From contig CALKDE010000036.1 in assembly GCA_938082955.1 (NCBI GenBank), forward strand, positions 1 through 7,687: a DNA stretch of 7,687 nucleotides, written 5' to 3'. This document shows, in pieces, positions 1 to 7,687 of this stretch (the first letter of the stretch is position 1; the number at the start of each line of letters is the position of its first letter). The notes beneath the pieces are model-generated. The model ran no database searches and had not been told where the DNA came from. It was given only the letters and a program-made list of their open reading frames with translations. Origin of the DNA: an uncultured Pseudomonadales bacterium. GTDB lineage: Bacteria; Pseudomonadota; Gammaproteobacteria; Pseudomonadales; Pseudohongiellaceae. Made by a program: the position numbers and the translations under genes.

Positions 1-1385
1 TGTATGGTTTCGATCCAGCGGTGCAACCGGACATCTATGGCAAGGTAGGTAACTCCGGCGTCTCCATCGCCACGCTCGATGACATGAAAGAACTCTATAG
101 CGGCTTTGATCTATGCAGCCCTACAACATCCGTGTCGATGACAATAAACGGGCCCGCGCCAACGATACTCGCAATGTATATGAATGCTGCAATAGATCAG
201 CAGGTAGAAAAGTTTAAGGACGCGAACAATGCCCCACCGACTGCCGAGCAATACCAGTCACTAAAAGCGCAGGCACTTGAAAATGTCCGCGGCACTGTTC
301 AAGCGGACATATTAAAAGAGGATCAGGGCCAGAACACTTGCATCTTCTCCACTGAATTTAGCCTCAAGTTAATGGGCGATATTCAAGAGTATTTCACAGC
401 CAACAAGATTCGCAATTTCTATTCTGTTTCAATCTCGGGATATCACATAGCCGAGGCTGGCGCTAACCCCATCTCGCAACTCGCATTCACGCTTTCTAAT
501 GGCTTCACCTTCGTAGAGGCGTATATTGCTCGCGGCATGAAGGTGGATGACTTCGCGCATAATCTATCGTTCTTCTTCTCCAATGGTATGGACCCGGAAT
601 ACACAGTCTTGGGCCGTGTAGCTCGTCGCATCTGGGCTACAGCCATGCGCTTTAAATATGGCGCCAGCGAGCGTAGCCAAAAACTGAAATACCACATACA
701 AACATCAGGTAGATCCTTGCATGCACAGGAGATGTCATTTAATGATATCCGCACAACGCTGCAGGCATTGATTGCCGTGTATGACAACTGCAATAGCTTA
801 CACACGAACGCCTACGACGAAGCGGTAACCACACCTACTGAGGATTCGGTTCGCAGAGCGATGGCTATACAACTAATTATCAACAAAGAGTGGGGTTTAG
901 CTGTCAACGAAAACTCGAGTCAGGGTTCGTTCATCATTGATGAGTTAACCGATCTCTTAGAAGAAGCGGTACTTGTGGAGTTTGAACGCATTTCCGAACG
1001 CGGCGGAGTTTTAGGGGCTATGGAAACTGGCTATCAGCGCGGTAAGATTCAAGACGAATCAATGTACTACGAGCACCGTAAACACGATGGCAGCTTGCCC
1101 TTGATTGGGGTTAACACTTTTCTAAATCCAGAGCCTGAAGCGGAAATGGAGATAGAACTGGCACGCTCAACCGAAGCGGAGAAGCAAAGCCAGATAGATC
1201 GTTTAGCGGCATTCAAATCTAAGAATGCCGAGCATGCTGAGGCGGCCTTAGAACGACTGCGGCGCGCGGCTATCAATAACGAAAATGTCTTTGAAGAGTT
1301 GATGCACGCGGTGCGCTATTGCAGTTTGGGTCAGATAACAGACACGTTCTTCGAAGTTGGGGGGCAGTACCGCAGAAACATGTAA
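1..1385 (+). CDS. icmF: Fused isobutyryl-CoA mutase IcmF, C-terminal part (5' end outside window)
   Basis: Adenosylcobalamin-dependent mutase that interconverts isobutyryl-CoA and n-butyryl-CoA in the cytoplasm. The frame is open from base 3 (YGFDPAVQPDIYGK), so the GTG at 21 is an internal valine and not a start; 460 residues of a family protein of about 1,090 are visible. This is the substrate-binding barrel of the methylmalonyl-CoA mutase superfamily. The SISGYH motif (Tyr and His codons at 441-446) matches the catalytic Tyr-His pair. Glutamine in DQGQNTC (codon 330-332) stands where methylmalonyl-CoA mutases have the Arg that binds the substrate carboxylate (VRNTY), which favours a C4 acyl-CoA without a carboxylate. 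The tail VRYCSLGQITDTFFEVGGQY is typical of IcmF. The B12 and G-protein chaperone domains would lie upstream and are not seen, so the fusion is inferred from family resemblance. The loop before ENVRGTVQ looks shorter than in some IcmF proteins. It converges on the secreted redox operon. Confidence 0.94.
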   Translation, partial: YGFDPAVQPDIYGKVGNSGVSIATLDDMKELYSGFDLCSPTTSVSMTINGPAPTILAMYMNAAIDQQVEKFKDANNAPPTAEQYQSLKAQALENVRGTVQADILKEDQGQNTCIFSTEFSLKLMGDIQEYFTANKIRNFYSVSISGYHIAEAGANPISQLAFTLSNGFTFVEAYIARGMKVDDFAHNLSFFFSNGMDPEYTVLGRVARRIWATAMRFKYGASERSQKLKYHIQTSGRSLHAQEMSFNDIRTTLQALIAVYDNCNSLHTNAYDEAVTTPTEDSVRRAMAIQLIINKEWGLAVNENSSQGSFIIDELTDLLEEAVLVEFERISERGGVLGAMETGYQRGKIQDESMYYEHRKHDGSLPLIGVNTFLNPEPEAEMEIELARSTEAEKQSQIDRLAAFKSKNAEHAEAALERLRRAAINNENVFEELMHAVRYCSLGQITDTFFEVGGQYRRNM

Positions 1386-1417
1386 GCGCGCGCCAATTTA
1401 AATTCGCAGAACGAATC

Positions 1418-1668
1418 TTAAAAAGCGGGCTTGATAAACTTCATCACTACTCTGCCGGTTTTACCGCGTACACTTGGATCGCTACGAATGATGCCCGGAT
1501 CGATCCTGTGCAATGTATTCGCAACATCCACACTAACACCAGGTCCGGCGGCATGATTCACGACACCTAAGATGCGCCTGATTTTAGAAATCTGTAGAGC
1601 CTCTCAACAAAATCAGCGGCATCGATCGCAGGCCAACTAGTCTCTTCATAATACAAGTCCTGGAAGCC
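1418..1668 (-). pseudogene. Frame-broken remnant of an unidentified protein-coding gene
   Basis: No intact gene occupies 1386-1757. On the minus strand, two overlapping open stretches in different frames read like protein. The first (1668-1567) includes YYEETSWPAIDAADFVERLY and then stops. The second (1603-1418, 61 codons plus TAA) includes VNHAAGPGVSVDVANTLHRI and RGKTGRVVMKF at its end. In the second stretch, from the GTG at 1561, roughly three quarters of codons begin with a purine and about 40 percent with G, a normal coding signature and unlike random intergenic DNA. No ATG gives a plausible start for the whole. I read it as the 3' part of a decayed gene with at least one frameshift. The last strand resembles, weakly, the C-terminus of medium-chain dehydrogenase/quinone reductases; I do not recognise the family. 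A genuine short gene starting at the GTG is the alternative. Confidence 0.35.
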
Positions 1669-1757
1669 CTAACGAACACAGCCGTATCGTGATCTAGGCG
1701 CTGCACTGATCTGGTGTGTAGCGAACAGTGTAAGCAAGAGCTAGAAATCCCACCCAC

Positions 1758-1783
1758 AAAAAAGGGCGGTAAACCGCCCTTTT
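1758..1783 (-). terminator. Rho-independent terminator of the secreted redox operon, probably bidirectional
   Basis: A perfect 10-bp stem (AAAAGGGCGG at 1760-1769, CCGCCCTTTT at 1774-1783) encloses a 4-base loop. Read on the minus strand, the G/C-rich stem runs into six U residues (complement of 1758-1763), 33 bases after the stop of the 329-residue gene, which is canonical. Read on the plus strand, the U tract is only four bases and ends in GAG, so termination of icmF transcripts here would be weaker. No better terminator is visible closer to the icmF stop. Confidence 0.9.
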
Positions 1784-1816
1784 GAGATTAGCATTCATTG
1801 AAATATCAAACGAATG

Positions 1817-2806
1817 CTACTCAGTCACGTTTACCGTGATATAAGCATCGTCATAGAGACCACCGTCATCAGCCCGTCCCCATAGAACGTAGGTTCCAGG
1901 CTCATCAAAAGTCACTTCCACATCATGCATTCCATCTTCGGGGCTTTTTGGCGGCATCCAAAGGGTTCCCCAAGGAGAATGTGACCCAGCACGAGTATCC
2001 TCCCATGGCTTGGCTTGCTGCGGACTGAACTGAACATCTCCTGCTCCGCGGTAAACATTCCATGACAAGAACAATCCGTTTATTTTTTGGACCGTCACCT
2101 TTATTGGCGGCGACATCAACAGGCGTTGGCGAACACCTTCTTCAGTTACAAAAGCAACCGCAAGAGGACCGCCGACAAACTCCGCAAACTCTCTAGCTTG
2201 CTCCACTGGATCGGTAGGAGTAGGAATGCCATCGTCAGCAACATGAGTGCGCAAAGCCATAGCCTGGCCCACTCTTACTGTGCGGATATCATCACCTTGA
2301 ACCGTAGTTACCGGCGGAAGATTAGCGCGTGATTCAGGGCTACTAGTTCCGGCACCAAGAGAGCCCGTCTCAGATGCAATCACCATATTGTCGACCAAGT
2401 AATCATCCTTCAATGTTCCGTAGGCTTTGCGATCAACTCCATTCACATTTAGTGTCCATACCAGCTCGCGATCACCCCAATCAGAAGGAACCTGAACTTC
2501 GAAGGTAAAGCGATTACGACGCGGAAGGAAGTGAGTAGGCTGGCCACGATCAGCCTCGCCGGGAGTAAACATATTGTTTTCGCCAACATCCACGTTTGGC
2601 TCTTCTTCCCAGTTTTCGTTCATGTAACCGAACATCATGTTGAATGTGCCATCTTCGTTTGGCCGCCAACCTTCAAATGCCGGCTCGATGTGCTGTCCGC
2701 TACGGTAAGTATCAGCTGATACTAACGGTGATAAAATCACAGCACTGAGCGCGACAACGAAAAACCTAAAGGCTTTTCTCGCGCTTCCTAGTTTTAAACT
2801 TTGCAT
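1817..2806 (-). CDS. Secreted beta-rich protein of unknown function, partner of the haem/copper protein
   Basis: 329 residues, function not known. Residues 1-31 form a signal peptide: basic start (KLGSARK), hydrophobic core FFVVALSAVILSPL, and cleavage probably after VSA, so the mature protein is periplasmic or secreted. No lipobox, haem motif or transmembrane helix follows. Residues 45-140 hold recognisable conserved blocks: GYMNENWEEE (60-69), RGQPTHFLPRRNRFTFEV (87-104) and ELVWTLNVNG (114-123). I associate these with an uncharacterised exported family found in marine and soil bacteria, from memory and without a database match. The C-terminus (YVLWGRADDGGLYDDAYITV, 306-325) looks like the final strands of an Ig/PKD-like beta sandwich. 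The ATG lies 2 bases after the TAG of the upstream gene, with AGGGGA (2822-2817) 10 bases upstream inside that gene, so translation is probably coupled. The gene is last in the operon, and a terminator follows. Confidence 0.85.
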   Translation of the reverse strand: MQSLKLGSARKAFRFFVVALSAVILSPLVSADTYRSGQHIEPAFEGWRPNEDGTFNMMFGYMNENWEEEPNVDVGENNMFTPGEADRGQPTHFLPRRNRFTFEVQVPSDWGDRELVWTLNVNGVDRKAYGTLKDDYLVDNMVIASETGSLGAGTSSPESRANLPPVTTVQGDDIRTVRVGQAMALRTHVADDGIPTPTDPVEQAREFAEFVGGPLAVAFVTEEGVRQRLLMSPPIKVTVQKINGLFLSWNVYRGAGDVQFSPQQAKPWEDTRAGSHSPWGTLWMPPKSPEDGMHDVEVTFDEPGTYVLWGRADDGGLYDDAYITVNVTE

Positions 2807-2808
2807 AT

Positions 2809-4290
2809 CTAATTTGTCCCCTGCAATGCAACTTCATTACTTATTTCATCTGTGGAATTTACCGGCGCAACAAGTGGCGCCAAACATAATGGACAACCGA
2901 TCACATGATCGTTTGGTCCAAGATTTAGTGTCTGACGTCGATTTTCCATTTCTTCAAAAAATTGCTCGTCATCCATTTTTACCCGCATGCCCAAATCGAT
3001 AAACATATTGGTTACGGATCGGTTACCAGATCCCTGCCAGTTTCTTGGGTCAGGGACATTGGGATTGGTTTCAGTATTATTCATATAACCGACAATGTGG
3101 AGAATAGTCCCCTTCGGCAACAGAGGCTGTGCATCGTTATCGTACGCATAGCCACGTACCCAGTTATGGTCATAACCAACACAGGAAAGTGTCTCTACCG
3201 TATAGCCCCATATCGCTTCAAGACACATGCGCTCACCAGGGGCGTGCAAATGTGGCTCGAATGTAATGATTTTGAGGTGATCTTGGAGCACGGTATAGGC
3301 ATGTAGTTCCTGAGCGTCTTCGTTGCCCGCAATACTAATGTCTACGCCATTACCCAAGCCCAGAGTAGCTCGCTCGTACTTTGGCTCGTAACCAACCGGA
3401 TGGAAACGGAACCCAACTTCCAAGTGCGCTGTAGTGTCTTTGCCATTGGAATGCATGTGAACAGAATCAGAAACGAGGAAGGTACCCGCTTTAAGTAGGC
3501 GTCCACCGTCCACATCGAAAATGTCTGCGTTGCGCCCTACTTCATGCACTGGCCAGCCGGTTGCAGTCTCTGCGATACGCTGCCCGTTTTCGTCTATCTC
3601 GGCCGTTGACCAGATCATGTGGTGAAATATGTACCTGCCGCCAACGGTGTCTCGACCTGTGCCGGCACTGTTGTTCACATCGTTGACTTCAACGATTTCC
3701 ACAGACTTCACATAGCGATCTTGCTCTATAGGGATAGCTATTCTATCAATCTCACCCCACCAATCAGGAGTGCCTGCTAATTTGGTTACATCGTTTGTGC
3801 TGACAACGAGATCGGGTTGACCTGCCGTCCACTTCAGATCATCGCTGAAGGCTAGCGCCTCAGGCGCGTCTGCGGGATCACCCTTCGGCGTTCCGCTTCG
3901 TGCCCAGGTTGAGATAGCGGCAAGCTCTGCATCGCTCAATGACGGGTCGAATTTGAAGTCCTGAATACCAATGTCCTTTTCCATATACCATGGCGGCATC
4001 GCTCCGGCTCTATCGCGCAGTGCAGTCTTGTATTCGATCAGTCCAGCGAAAGGTGCTACTTCGTCGTATGACACAAGCGGCATAGGGCCGACACCCCCGG
4101 GGCGATGACAATTCTGACAGCTGCGCTGCAAAATTGGTTCGATATCCTTATGGAATGTGACTTCATCAGATTGGGCATTTACCAGAGTCGGTAATGACAT
4201 AACAGATAGAACTGCCAAGACCTGGGATAGTTTTGCGATGTGGCTAAATATCGATCGTTTAGTTATATTCATCAGCAGTGAATTCTCCAT
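2809..4290 (-). CDS. Secreted cytochrome c / PHM-like copper monooxygenase fusion
   Basis: Up to 493 residues. A signal peptide covers residues 7-39 (core VLAVLSVMSLPTLVNA, cleavage near NAQ). Residues 45-135 form a class I cytochrome c domain with one haem motif CQNCH (58-62) and a likely axial Met in GAMPPW (Met98). The remainder matches the two-domain fold of peptidylglycine alpha-hydroxylating / dopamine beta-type monooxygenases. His223-His224 (IFHHM) correspond to the CuH pair, His280 in HMHSNGKDTTAHLEVGF to the third CuH ligand, His347 and His349 (EPHLHAPGERM) to the CuM histidines, and Met429 (SVTNMF) to the CuM methionine. All ligand positions are therefore present, consistent with an active copper oxygenase in the periplasm. 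The fused haem could deliver electrons in place of ascorbate (inference). A CPLC pair (466-469) lies near the C-terminus. The first gene of a two-gene operon; substrate unknown. Residue numbers count from the ATG at 4290; Met7 (4272) is the more likely start. Confidence 0.88.
   Translation of the reverse strand: MENSLLMNITKRSIFSHIAKLSQVLAVLSVMSLPTLVNAQSDEVTFHKDIEPILQRSCQNCHRPGGVGPMPLVSYDEVAPFAGLIEYKTALRDRAGAMPPWYMEKDIGIQDFKFDPSLSDAELAAISTWARSGTPKGDPADAPEALAFSDDLKWTAGQPDLVVSTNDVTKLAGTPDWWGEIDRIAIPIEQDRYVKSVEIVEVNDVNNSAGTGRDTVGGRYIFHHMIWSTAEIDENGQRIAETATGWPVHEVGRNADIFDVDGGRLLKAGTFLVSDSVHMHSNGKDTTAHLEVGFRFHPVGYEPKYERATLGLGNGVDISIAGNEDAQELHAYTVLQDHLKIITFEPHLHAPGERMCLEAIWGYTVETLSCVGYDHNWVRGYAYDNDAQPLLPKGTILHIVGYMNNTETNPNVPDPRNWQGSGNRSVTNMFIDLGMRVKMDDEQFFEEMENRRQTLNLGPNDHVIGCPLCLAPLVAPVNSTDEISNEVALQGTN
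4284..4288 (-). promoter_or_regulatory. Shine-Dalgarno GGAGA favouring the start at 4272
   Basis: GGAGA on the minus strand lies 11 bases upstream of the ATG at 4272-4270. The ATG at 4290 is preceded only by A/T-rich sequence with no purine-rich site. Starting at 4272 removes six residues (MENSLL) and leaves a conventional signal peptide beginning MNITKRS, so 4272 is my preferred start. Confidence 0.55.
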
Positions 4291-4468
4291 TTTATTGGTA
4301 TTTTTGGTCTACCCTACCTGCCTAGGCGGGCAAATCGCTTTTTTTTGGAGCAGCACAAGCAACTGCTCAGCACGCATTGGAATTGAAACAAAATTTACCA
4401 TGGCTGTCTTGTGAATTCTGAACTATTCTTGGCTAATTCTAGAATATTTGGGTTAAGGAAGCACTTGG

Positions 4469-4561
4469 ATGACTCTTAGTAAACGCTTTCAGTTCATAAT
4501 TGCTGTTTTTATGCTAATTAGCCGGTTTTTAGCAGCATTTAGCTTGATTTCGAACATCTAG
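4469..4561 (+). CDS. Candidate 30-residue single-span membrane peptide
   Basis: ATG-initiated 30-codon frame ending in TAG. The ribosome binding site AAGGAA (4455-4460) ends 8 bases before the ATG, which is close to ideal. The peptide begins MTLSKR and continues as one hydrophobic helix of about 22 residues (FIIAVFMLISRFLAAFSLIS) with a single internal Arg and a short NI tail. The composition fits a small inner-membrane protein or a type I toxin-like peptide. A possible -10 box TAGAAT (4440-4445) lies upstream, with only a poor -35. No homologue is recognised, and a frame this short can arise by chance in A/T-rich DNA; the spacing of the ribosome site is the main support. Confidence 0.25.
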   Translation: MTLSKRFQFIIAVFMLISRFLAAFSLISNI

Positions 4562-4935
4562 CCTTTCGTCTCAAGAGGGCTTCAGGTTAACGTGCAGCAA
4601 AGTATTCAATATCCCCAATTTGCCACTTAGTACAGCATTCTGCTAACACATGTTTCGACTACCTTTTTTCTAACAGCAAATACCGACAAATTCTGGAGCA
4701 CTTGAGAAAAGCGCTCTGATACGGGCATGCGCACAGGATAACGCTGCGACTGAACTGATAAAAATCGGCGTCATTTACGCGAGTAAAAGCTGTGTTTTTG
4801 ATGATTAATTATGCCCGCCTTCTTAGGCCGCCCTAAAGAAAGATAGAGTAAAATAACGTTGTATTACCAGCAAGCCTATTTCGAACGTTGCCTTAGATGT
4901 AGGTTATGCTTCGCTAACTGTATTCAACAAGGTAC
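4562..4935. other. Non-coding stretch without a supported gene
   Basis: No gene can be supported here. Two short open stretches overlap on opposite strands: plus 4674-4808 (44 codons, no ATG) and minus 4770-4627 (47 codons, with an internal ATG opening MPVSERFSQVLQNLSVF). Both have fair codon structure, but neither has a recognisable ribosome site or family. No tRNA, rRNA or CRISPR-like pattern was seen by eye. Confidence 0.5.
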
Positions 4936-5043
4936 TCAAAAAGCGTTATGGAATAACGCCGACGGGGTTTTGTAACAGCGAAAACGCTTAGGACAATAGC
5001 CTAGCTTCCAGGCACATTCTTTAAGACTAATACCTGCAGCTTC
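4936..5043 (-). pseudogene. Probable transposase C-terminal remnant (IS30-like)
   Basis: A minus-strand open stretch of 35 codons between TAA (5046-5044) and TGA (4938-4936), with no start codon. Its core LGYCPKRFRCYKTPSALF lines up with the C-terminal hallmark of IS30-family DDE transposases, LNxRPRKRxGYKTPxEVF. It keeps Pro, the basic cluster, Tyr-Lys-Thr-Pro and the final Phe, with two Cys codons (TGT) where C-to-T change of Arg/Gly codons would put them and one basic residue missing. The catalytic D, D and E residues would lie upstream, but no frame there shows the expected NGLxRQYxPKGT block, so only the tail survives. Family assignment rests on this one motif. The stretch lies downstream of the pnp terminator in otherwise gene-free DNA. 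Confidence 0.38.
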
Positions 5044-5075
5044 TTAGCAGCCAGATTCACACCAGTCTTAAGTTC

Positions 5076-5089
5076 ACAGAAATTTCTGT
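5076..5089. repeat. Perfect 14-bp palindrome ACAGAAATTTCTGT
   Basis: The 14 bases equal their own reverse complement. The inner AAATTTCTG (5080-5088) recurs in direct orientation at 5124-5132, giving a spacing of 44 bases, and the second copy continues into TGACACC. Possible readings are an operator pair or worn insertion-sequence ends; the sequence alone does not decide. Confidence 0.6.
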
Positions 5090-5187
5090 ATATCTTGAGG
5101 ACCAAATTCTTACAGGTGGCTTAAAATTTCTGACACCATCCATTATCATCTGCAGTCCTATTTGGAAATGAATAAGAGACCAGAACG

Positions 5188-5216
5188 AAAAAGCCCGAGC
5201 AGTGCTCGGGCTTTTT
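5188..5216 (-). terminator. Rho-independent terminator of the rpsO-pnp operon, bidirectional
   Basis: A 13-bp stem (5188-5200 with 5204-5216), made of GCCCGAGC/GCTCGGGC flanked by A5/T5, closes a 3-base loop. On the minus strand it starts 18 bases after the pnp stop and ends in five U residues. The symmetric A/T flanks mean it would also stop plus-strand transcripts arriving from the intergenic region. Confidence 0.95.
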
Positions 5217-5234
5217 GTTAGAACGTCAAGAAGA

Positions 5235-7346
<2,112 letters not shown>

Positions 7347-7354
7347 AATATTTC

Positions 7355-7372
7355 CCTAATTATTTAATTAGG
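7355..7372 (-). promoter_or_regulatory. Hairpin covering part of the pnp Shine-Dalgarno site
   Basis: A perfect 8-bp inverted repeat (CCTAATTA at 7355-7362, TAATTAGG at 7365-7372) would form a stem in the mRNA. Its 3' arm contains AGG of the pnp Shine-Dalgarno AGGGA (7357-7353), so folding would partly hide the ribosome site. The stem is mostly A-U, with the minimal 2-base loop likely opening to 6 bases, so it would be of modest stability. A role in translational control of pnp is inference. Confidence 0.45.
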
Positions 7373-7400
7373 CGCAGAGCCAACTCATCAGGCTCTACGC
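7372..7400 (-). promoter_or_regulatory. GC-rich hairpin between rpsO and pnp, candidate processing site
   Basis: A 10-bp stem with one G-U pair (7391-7400 with 7372-7381) closes a 9-base loop. On the minus strand it is followed by CUAAUUAAAUAAUU and not by a U tract, so it is not a canonical terminator. In E. coli an RNase III-cleaved stem upstream of pnp starts PNPase autoregulation. This hairpin sits in the same place but is shorter than the E. coli stem. It abuts the next hairpin, sharing base 7372. Confidence 0.5.
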
Positions 7401-7434
7401 AAGTCATTTACGATTGATTGTTATCGACACGTTC

Positions 7435-7687
7435 TTATCGACGTAGACCAAGTCGCTTGATCAAAGACGCATAACGTTCTAGGCTTTTGCGCTTCAAGTA
7501 ATCAAGCAATTTCCTACGGCTGTTCACCATTCGGATGAGTCCACGACGAGAGTGATGATCGTGAATGTGTTCTTTGAAATGCGACTGCAGTTCGTTAATG
7601 TTTGCTGTCAGCAAAGCCACTTGCACTTCGGGTGAACCTGTATCACCTTCGCTTTGCGCGTAGTCTTTGATGATTGTGTCTTTCTGT
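7435..7687 (-). CDS. rpsO: 30S ribosomal protein S15, missing only the first few residues
   Basis: Primary 16S rRNA-binding protein of the 30S platform, contacting the central domain. 83 residues are visible, running off the window end; the family has 89, so about six N-terminal residues are missing. The frame begins QKDTIIKDYAQSEGDTGSPE and continues EVQVALLTANINELQSHF; the GTG at 7626-7624 is an internal Val and not a start. The rRNA-binding hallmarks DHHSRRGL, RRKLLDYLKRK and the terminal LGLRR are all present. It is first in the rpsO-pnp pair, with an 88-base gap to pnp. In E. coli S15 represses its own translation via the mRNA leader; that leader lies outside the window. Confidence 0.98.
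   Translation of the reverse strand, partial: QKDTIIKDYAQSEGDTGSPEVQVALLTANINELQSHFKEHIHDHHSRRGLIRMVNSRRKLLDYLKRKSLERYASLIKRLGLRR

Noticed and set aside
21..23. GTG as the start of the first gene
   Set aside because: The frame is open back to base 3 and encodes family sequence before it; the gene begins outside the window.
1319..1570. Plus-strand 83-codon frame overlapping the icmF end
   Set aside because: It begins inside icmF in another frame, has no ribosome site, and mirrors the minus-strand stretch that has the better coding signature.
4348..4368. GAGCAG / CTGCTC stem-loop near the T8 tract, as a terminator
   Set aside because: The T tract precedes the stem on the plus strand, and on the minus strand the stem is followed by A residues, so neither orientation fits.
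4157..4414. Plus-strand 85-codon frame across the start of the haem/copper gene
   Set aside because: Most of it is antisense to the signal peptide and cytochrome region of a clear gene; no ribosome site or family resemblance.
4674..4808. Plus-strand open stretch with ankyrin-like feel (ALIRACAQDNAATELIKIG)
   Set aside because: No ATG or ribosome site, only one possible repeat, and an equally open frame on the opposite strand.
4900..4990. Integron attC-like site
   Set aside because: Several short GTTA/TAAC pairings exist, but the paired core consensus (RYYYAAC and GTTRRRY) is not present in the right arrangement.
7372..7400. rpsO terminator like E. coli t1
   Set aside because: The stem is good but no U tract follows it on the minus strand.

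Overview
The window suggests a marine-type gammaproteobacterium. Base composition is moderate, rpsO and pnp are adjacent with sequences close to the gammaproteobacterial proteins, and secreted redox proteins of a kind common in marine gammaproteobacteria sit nearby. The taxonomy is inference; no marker resolves genus.

Layout. Bases 1-1385 (+) hold the C-terminal 460 codons of a fused isobutyryl-CoA mutase (icmF), which starts before the window. From 1386 to 1757 there is no intact gene, but the minus strand carries two short, frame-broken stretches that look like the remains of a protein-coding gene. A terminator at 1758-1783 separates icmF from a converging two-gene operon on the minus strand. 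That operon runs from a secreted cytochrome c / copper-monooxygenase-like protein (4290-2809) into a secreted protein of unknown function (2806-1817), with only 2 bases between them. Bases 4291-5187 form a roughly 900-base low-coding stretch. It contains a candidate 30-codon membrane peptide with a good ribosome binding site, a probable transposase tail and palindromes. Bases 5188-5216 are the terminator of the rpsO-pnp operon, followed on the minus strand by pnp (7346-5235, complete) and rpsO (7687-7435, lacking only a few N-terminal residues). The 88-base rpsO-pnp gap contains two adjacent hairpins, one of which covers part of the pnp Shine-Dalgarno sequence.

How the genes work together. 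IcmF rearranges branched and straight C4 acyl-CoAs in the cytoplasm. RpsO and PNPase are the standard translation / RNA-decay pair. The least understood unit is the secreted pair. A single CxxCH haem domain is joined to a fold with the histidine and methionine pattern of peptidylglycine/dopamine-type copper monooxygenases, and this protein is probably co-translated with an exported beta-rich partner. A self-contained periplasmic haem-copper oxygenase with a dedicated partner is the best candidate here for an undescribed system, but its substrate cannot be read from the sequence.
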